From assembly GCA_943367595.1 (NCBI GenBank), contig CALRJS020000023.1, positions 1 through 51,967 on the forward strand: DNA of 51,967 nt, read 5' to 3'. Positions within the stretch are counted from its first letter, which is position 1. Each line of letters begins with the position of its first letter. Shown piece after piece: positions 48,145 to 51,967 of this stretch. The stretch is from MW101C3 sp943367595 (GTDB lineage: Bacteria > Cyanobacteriota > Cyanobacteriia > PCC-6307 > Cyanobiaceae). Made by a program: the position numbers and the translations under genes. The notes under the pieces are model-generated. The model saw nothing but the letters and a program-made list of their open reading frames with translations. It was not told where the DNA came from and did no database searches.

Positions 48145-48407
48145 CCGATCCCGCCACGGCCGCCGCACTGTAAGGAGGTCTGCCCACAGTCCTCCGCTGC
48201 TTCTGACCAGGGGGAGGCGCCGGAACAACCCACAGAAGCGGTCACGGTCGCGTCCTCCCACAGCTGCTCGAGCAGGTGATCAAGCGCTTCGCCCCGGTGG
48301 GGCATTCCCCAGGCCTGGGTGAGGGCGTCGAGGCGCTCCAGGTTGTGTGGGGCCAGCTGCAGCCGGATGCCGACTGCAGAGTCAGAAAGGCGGCAGGTCA
48401 TGAACAT
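48111..48407 (-). CDS. Small ribbon-helix-helix-like protein upstream of HEPN gene
   Basis: From ATG at 48407 (MFMTCRLSDSAVG) it encodes 98 aa. Residues 14-50 (IRLQLAPHNLERLDALTQAW, then GMPHRGEALDHLLEQLWED) show the strand-helix-turn-helix pattern of CopG/RHH DNA-binding proteins. The C-terminal ~45 residues are Gly/Ser/Cys-rich and look unstructured. Its 3' end overlaps the HEPN-fusion gene by about 34 bases, the arrangement usual for antitoxin-toxin pairs. It could repress its own operon. ATG at 48401 is an alternative start. The RHH call rests on pattern only. Confidence 0.6.
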   Translation of the reverse strand: MFMTCRLSDSAVGIRLQLAPHNLERLDALTQAWGMPHRGEALDHLLEQLWEDATVTASVGCSGASPWSEAAEDCGQTSLQCGGRGGIGWLRALFTRRR

Positions 48408-48568
48408 GAAGCCGGCGGTCGCTGGAGAATTCCCAGGACCGGCAGGGTTGGGTCGCACCTCCAGCCTGCCCACTGCCGCCGGCCGAATGGCGTCGCCGCT
48501 GCGAACAACCAAGCGCCATCGGCCTGGCGGTTGCGCCCCACCGGAATCGGCCCGTCACAGGACAACCC

Positions 48569-51500
48569 GTGAAGGCAGGGTTAGAAACCAGGGCAGTCGC
48601 CGGCTCCACCGTGGGCGTTCCGCTCTTCCTGCTGGCGATCCTGCTGGCGCTGCTGCTGGTCGGGCTGTGGCTGCACAGCCAATCGCTGCAGCGGGGGCAG
48701 CTGAAGACGCTGGAAACCCGGCTTCTGCGGCTGGAAGCCCGGCTGGGCGCGCTCCCTCCAGCCCCAGCCGGACAGGCGGCGAGTGAGCGGCTCGCGTCGG
48801 AATCCAGCGCGCAAGTTCTGTCAGCGCTTCCGCCGGCCCAGGTCCGCCTGAGGCCAGCGGCGACGGAATCCGCGGCGATGGCGGATAGGGCAGTGGCGGA
48901 TGCTGCGCGGGCGGCTGCGTTCAAGGGGGATGCGGCGCTGGATGCCGCCCTAGGGAATCCCGCGCCCGCAGGTGCCGCGTCTCCACCCCCTCCACCTGTG
49001 CGGCCGCGTACGCCGTCGCCCACGACACCGCCCCGCGGACCCAGAACACCCGGGAAGCTGGAGCGGCTGCTGGTCGAGAACTGGACGGGGATCCTGGGCG
49101 TGGTGGTGGTGGTGGCCGGGGTCACCTTCGTCGTGGTGAACGTGGGTCTGCGGCTGGGGGCCTTCGAGCGCTTCCTGATCGCCGTGGCCACCGCTGCCGC
49201 GCTGGCGACCCCTTCGCTGCTGCTGGGACGCTCCAGCCCCTGGCGCGAACTGAGCCTGTGGATGCGCAGCGGCGGTGGCGCTCTCCTGCTGTTCGCCTGC
49301 GCCGCCGCCGGCTCCCTGCCGGAACTGGGGCTGCGCTGGATCGACGCGCCCGGCCCGGCCGTGCTGCTGCTGACGGTGGGCATGGCCGTGAATCTGCTGC
49401 TGGCCCGGGTGGCCCCCAGCCAGTCGGTGGCCTCTCTGCACGTGGTGGTGAACCTGGTGCCCCTGCTGATCGCCAGCCAGAACCCGATCACCCTCGCCCT
49501 TGCCACGCTGGTGACGGTGGCGGGCCTGGCAGTGCCGTTGCCCCAGCGGCAGGGGCGTCATCAACTGGTGGTCACCTGGGCGTATGCCGGCTTCCAGCTC
49601 TGGTGGCTTGCCGCCAGCGGGGCGCTGCTGGAGGCCCTGCAGCCGGAGCGTGGCTTCGCCCTGGTTGGGGCCCTGGTGGTGTTCGGCGGAGGGGCGCTGT
49701 GGCAGCACCATCCACGCGGCAGGGCGCCAGACCTGCGCCCCCTCCCCCTGGTGCTGCTGCTCAGCCGCTGGGGCGGGGTGGGGCTGGCCCTGCTGGTGAC
49801 GCCAACCGATGCGGCTCAGCGCACGGTGGGGCTGGGCCTGGCCGCTGCCCTCGCCTACGCGCTGGGCAAGGGAGCCGGCCGGGCGGGGGTGCGCTGGCTG
49901 GGCCGCTGCGATCTGCTGGTGGCCCAGGTTCTGGCGATGGCAGCGGTACTGAGCCTGCAGCCGCTGGTGGTGAATGGGCCGCTGCTGGTGGCCGGCCTCT
50001 GGCTGGAGACGGTGCTGTTCCTTGGCCTGGCCGTGAGCGAACACGACCCGGTGCTGCGGCGCTGGGGCTGGGGAGCGGTGAATCTGGTGGCCGTGGCTCT
50101 GGTGTTCACGGGGCTGATCACCGCCGCCATCGATGCGCTGACCACCACACCCACAGCCCTGGAGCAGGGCCAGAACGCCGCTGTGCTGATCGGTGCCGGC
50201 CTGCTGGCCGCCCTGCTGCAACTGCTGCTGCAGCGCCGCGCCGTACCGCTGCCCTGGCCAGCTGCGTTGGGCTGGAGCAGCGGGTTGCTGGTGGCGGTGG
50301 GCACATCGATCAGCGCGCCCGCTCCCTGGCGGGAAACGCTGGCGCTGGTGGTGGTGGGCGCCCTGCTGCTGCTCGCCCGCCGGCACCGGCCACCGGGCCT
50401 GCTCGGCGGCTGCGGGCTGGCGATCGTCATGGCTCACCTGACCAGCTGGCTCGTGCTGGTGGTGCAGGCCCCCTGGTCGCCGGCTCCCCTGCTGATCCGG
50501 CTCCTGCCCCTGGCCGCACTCTCCTTGCTGCTGGCTTGTGCCGGTGGCCGCCCGACGCTGCGGGCCACCGGACTGCATCTGTTCGGAGTCACCGCTGCCC
50601 TGGGGGCGTATCTGGCCCTGGCACCAATCTCGGAGCTGTTGCCCGGGGCCGCCTGGCTGGCCCTGGCAGCGGGGGCGCTGGAGCTGGCCCGCCGCCGGCC
50701 ACGGGGGGCCGCCCTGCAGCTGCTGGTGATGGCGTTGGGCTACCTGGTGCTGTTTCTCACGGCCTACCTGCTGGTGATCCTGCCCAGCACGGAGCTGATC
50801 AGCCTGGGCCGCATGAGCGTCAGCGGCCGCCTGCCGGTCCAGCTGTTGGCGCTGGTAGTGGCGCTGCGGGCCTGGTTCCTGCGCCCCGGCGCGGGCCTGG
50901 CGGCGCTGCCGCTCTGGCGCGGCCTGCAACCGCTGGCGCTGGAAGCGGCCGTGCTGGTTTCGGTTCTGGGCATCGCGGTGGAGGTCGGTCCGCTGTGGCG
51001 GCCGGTGGCCTGGTCGCTGCTGGCGGTGCTGCTGGTGATCCCGAAGCTGCAACGCCTGTTTGCGCCGCGGCTGGCTGTGTATGCGGTGTTGGTGTATTGG
51101 CGGGGCATCCTCGGCCTGCTGGCCATGCTGGAGACGTTGATGCCTGCTCCGGAGCGCTTGCTGGGGCAGCCGCAGACCGTGGGGGTGCTGGCCATCGCCC
51201 TGGAGGTGCTCTTCCTCCTGCTGGCGCACAAGAAGCTGGAGGCTCCCTTACAGGCGGCCTCGCAGGGGTTGCCGTTGCTGAGCTGGATCGCGCGGCGCGT
51301 CGCCGCCGCTCCCAACCGCTGGCTGTATTACCCGATGTTCGTGGCCGTGGCCTGGAGCCTGGCGTTCCGCTACGACCGGGCCCTGCTCACGCTGTTGTGG
51401 GCCCTGCAGGCGTTCGTGATCTATCTGTTAAGCGCCGTGCTGCGCGATCAGCAGTTCCGCTGGCTGGCCCTGCTGGGGCTGGGAGCCTGCCTGGTGCGGC

Positions 51501-51628
51501 TGGTAGCCATCGACATGGCCCAGGCGGATCTGGGGCTGCGGGGGGTGGTGTTCATCGGCGTGGGGCTGCTGATGCTGGCGATGAACGCCATCTACAACCG
51601 CTTCCGGGCCCGCTTCGAAGGAAGCTGA
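48569..51628 (+). CDS. Very large DUF2339-like polytopic membrane protein
   Basis: A 1019-aa protein starting at GTG 48569. One N-terminal membrane helix (about 17-35) and a short coiled coil (LQRGQLKTLETRLLRLEARL) precede a Pro/Ala-rich linker (~60-165). The pre-domain KLERLLVENWTGILGVVVVVAGVTF then resembles the DUF2339 opening, followed by more than 20 hydrophobic segments to the end. The conserved-looking end (FRWLALLGLGACLVRLVAIDM...GLRGVVFIGVGLLML) also fits DUF2339. Function unknown; the family is thought of as an envelope or transport protein. It is divergent from the RHH gene across about 160 bases. Confidence 0.85.
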   Translation: MKAGLETRAVAGSTVGVPLFLLAILLALLLVGLWLHSQSLQRGQLKTLETRLLRLEARLGALPPAPAGQAASERLASESSAQVLSALPPAQVRLRPAATESAAMADRAVADAARAAAFKGDAALDAALGNPAPAGAASPPPPPVRPRTPSPTTPPRGPRTPGKLERLLVENWTGILGVVVVVAGVTFVVVNVGLRLGAFERFLIAVATAAALATPSLLLGRSSPWRELSLWMRSGGGALLLFACAAAGSLPELGLRWIDAPGPAVLLLTVGMAVNLLLARVAPSQSVASLHVVVNLVPLLIASQNPITLALATLVTVAGLAVPLPQRQGRHQLVVTWAYAGFQLWWLAASGALLEALQPERGFALVGALVVFGGGALWQHHPRGRAPDLRPLPLVLLLSRWGGVGLALLVTPTDAAQRTVGLGLAAALAYALGKGAGRAGVRWLGRCDLLVAQVLAMAAVLSLQPLVVNGPLLVAGLWLETVLFLGLAVSEHDPVLRRWGWGAVNLVAVALVFTGLITAAIDALTTTPTALEQGQNAAVLIGAGLLAALLQLLLQRRAVPLPWPAALGWSSGLLVAVGTSISAPAPWRETLALVVVGALLLLARRHRPPGLLGGCGLAIVMAHLTSWLVLVVQAPWSPAPLLIRLLPLAALSLLLACAGGRPTLRATGLHLFGVTAALGAYLALAPISELLPGAAWLALAAGALELARRRPRGAALQLLVMALGYLVLFLTAYLLVILPSTELISLGRMSVSGRLPVQLLALVVALRAWFLRPGAGLAALPLWRGLQPLALEAAVLVSVLGIAVEVGPLWRPVAWSLLAVLLVIPKLQRLFAPRLAVYAVLVYWRGILGLLAMLETLMPAPERLLGQPQTVGVLAIALEVLFLLLAHKKLEAPLQAASQGLPLLSWIARRVAAAPNRWLYYPMFVAVAWSLAFRYDRALLTLLWALQAFVIYLLSAVLRDQQFRWLALLGLGACLVRLVAIDMAQADLGLRGVVFIGVGLLMLAMNAIYNRFRARFEGS

Positions 51629-51667
51629 TCGGCGCGGTTGACCACCGTGCCAGCCTCGGCCTGAGCC

Positions 51668-51967
51668 TCAGGCCACCAGGTAGCCCTCCAGGCGGCGGGA
51701 GTGGGAGCGGATGCCGTCGAGGGCGCGGCGCTCAAGGTTGCGGGTCTTGTCGCGGCTCATGCCGAGCGAGCGGGCGATGCCGGTGAGACTCATCGGCTCT
51801 TCACCATCGAGCCCGAAGCGCATCTTCAGCACATCGCGCTGCAGCTCCGGCAGTTGCTCCAGCAGTGCCCGCATATCCCCCCGCAGGCATTCGCTGTCCA
51901 CGCTCTCCTCCGGCAGCGTCCCGTCCCCCTGCAGCAGATCCAGCAGCTCCGTATCCTCCCCATCCCC
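51668..51967 (-). CDS. Alternative sigma-70 factor, C-terminal part
   Basis: The frame is open to the last base, so the 5' part lies outside the window. The visible 99 residues are region 4: LLEQLPELQRDVLKMRFGLDGEE opens it, and SLTGIARSLGMSRDKTRNLERRAL is the helix-turn-helix that reads the -35 element. The RDKTRNLERRAL version differs from the RERIRQIE of the primary sigma factor and resembles picocyanobacterial group 2 sigma factors. It converges on the DUF2339-like gene with a gap of 39 bases. Confidence 0.9.
   Translation of the reverse strand, partial: GDGEDTELLDLLQGDGTLPEESVDSECLRGDMRALLEQLPELQRDVLKMRFGLDGEEPMSLTGIARSLGMSRDKTRNLERRALDGIRSHSRRLEGYLVA

Overview
The window looks like chromosomal DNA from a GC-rich unicellular picocyanobacterium of the Cyanobium/Synechococcus group. 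The basis is a CyanoP (PsbP-type) lipoprotein, a ClpC with the cyanobacterial/chloroplast architecture, a cyanobacterial ABC1 kinase, CbiT next to CdsA, a type III glutamine synthetase, and a tightly packed rimI/lysA/cdaA/uppS/bioB/trhO block. The HIP1 octamer GCGATCGC, typical of many cyanobacteria, occurs at 1945, 5943, 6188, 7882, 10915, 20015, 21479 and 29358 at least. Species cannot be fixed without a search. No rRNA, tRNA, CRISPR array or transposase was seen.

Layout. 1-807: 3' half of an MFS transporter. 1156-3324 (-): glnN. 3574-6887: small genes, a cupin and a DEAD-box helicase. 7003-10731: ABC exporter, ParB-like protein, LCP protein. 10804-14911 (+): two adjacent FUSC-like half transporters and a TolC-like porin, each overlapping the next by 4 nt. 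They converge on a minus-strand set (14962-18429): small membrane protein, HlyD-type adaptor resembling the NHLM bacteriocin secretion family, FAD oxidoreductase, CyanoP. 18535-20092: recR and lipA. 20171-23088 (-): a degenerate GGDEF protein translationally coupled to a GGDEF-EAL protein. 23335-25721 (-): aminotransferase/FAD monooxygenase pair. 25746-26609: a long structured non-coding region leading into gap1. 27590-34507 (-): GNAT-like, GST-DUF952 fusion, trhO, bioB, uppS, cdaA, lysA. 34543-37880: rimI, clpC and a textbook terminator. 38073-46103: dehydrogenase, hydrolase, DUF2993, cdsA, cbiT, Orn/Lys/Arg decarboxylase, ABC1 kinase, membrane protein. 46134-48407: repeat cluster, a HEPN-TM-PhnD-like fusion gene and an upstream ribbon-helix-helix gene. 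48569-51628: a very large DUF2339-like membrane protein. 51668-end: C-terminus of an alternative sigma factor.

The most novel candidate is the 46297-48407 unit. A predicted Swt1-type HEPN domain with an R-x4-H motif is joined through one membrane segment to a phosphonate-type solute-binding domain, with a small RHH protein encoded just upstream and overlapping. It could be a ligand-sensing membrane-bound HEPN ribonuclease under RHH control; this is inference. Next are the orphan NHLM-like adaptor beside a FUSC/TolC efflux set, and two conserved genes (recR and the ABC1 kinase) whose full-length reading frames contain no ATG, GTG or TTG start. Most starts outside the core were chosen by family length, gene overlap and spacing, because Shine-Dalgarno sequences are mostly absent.
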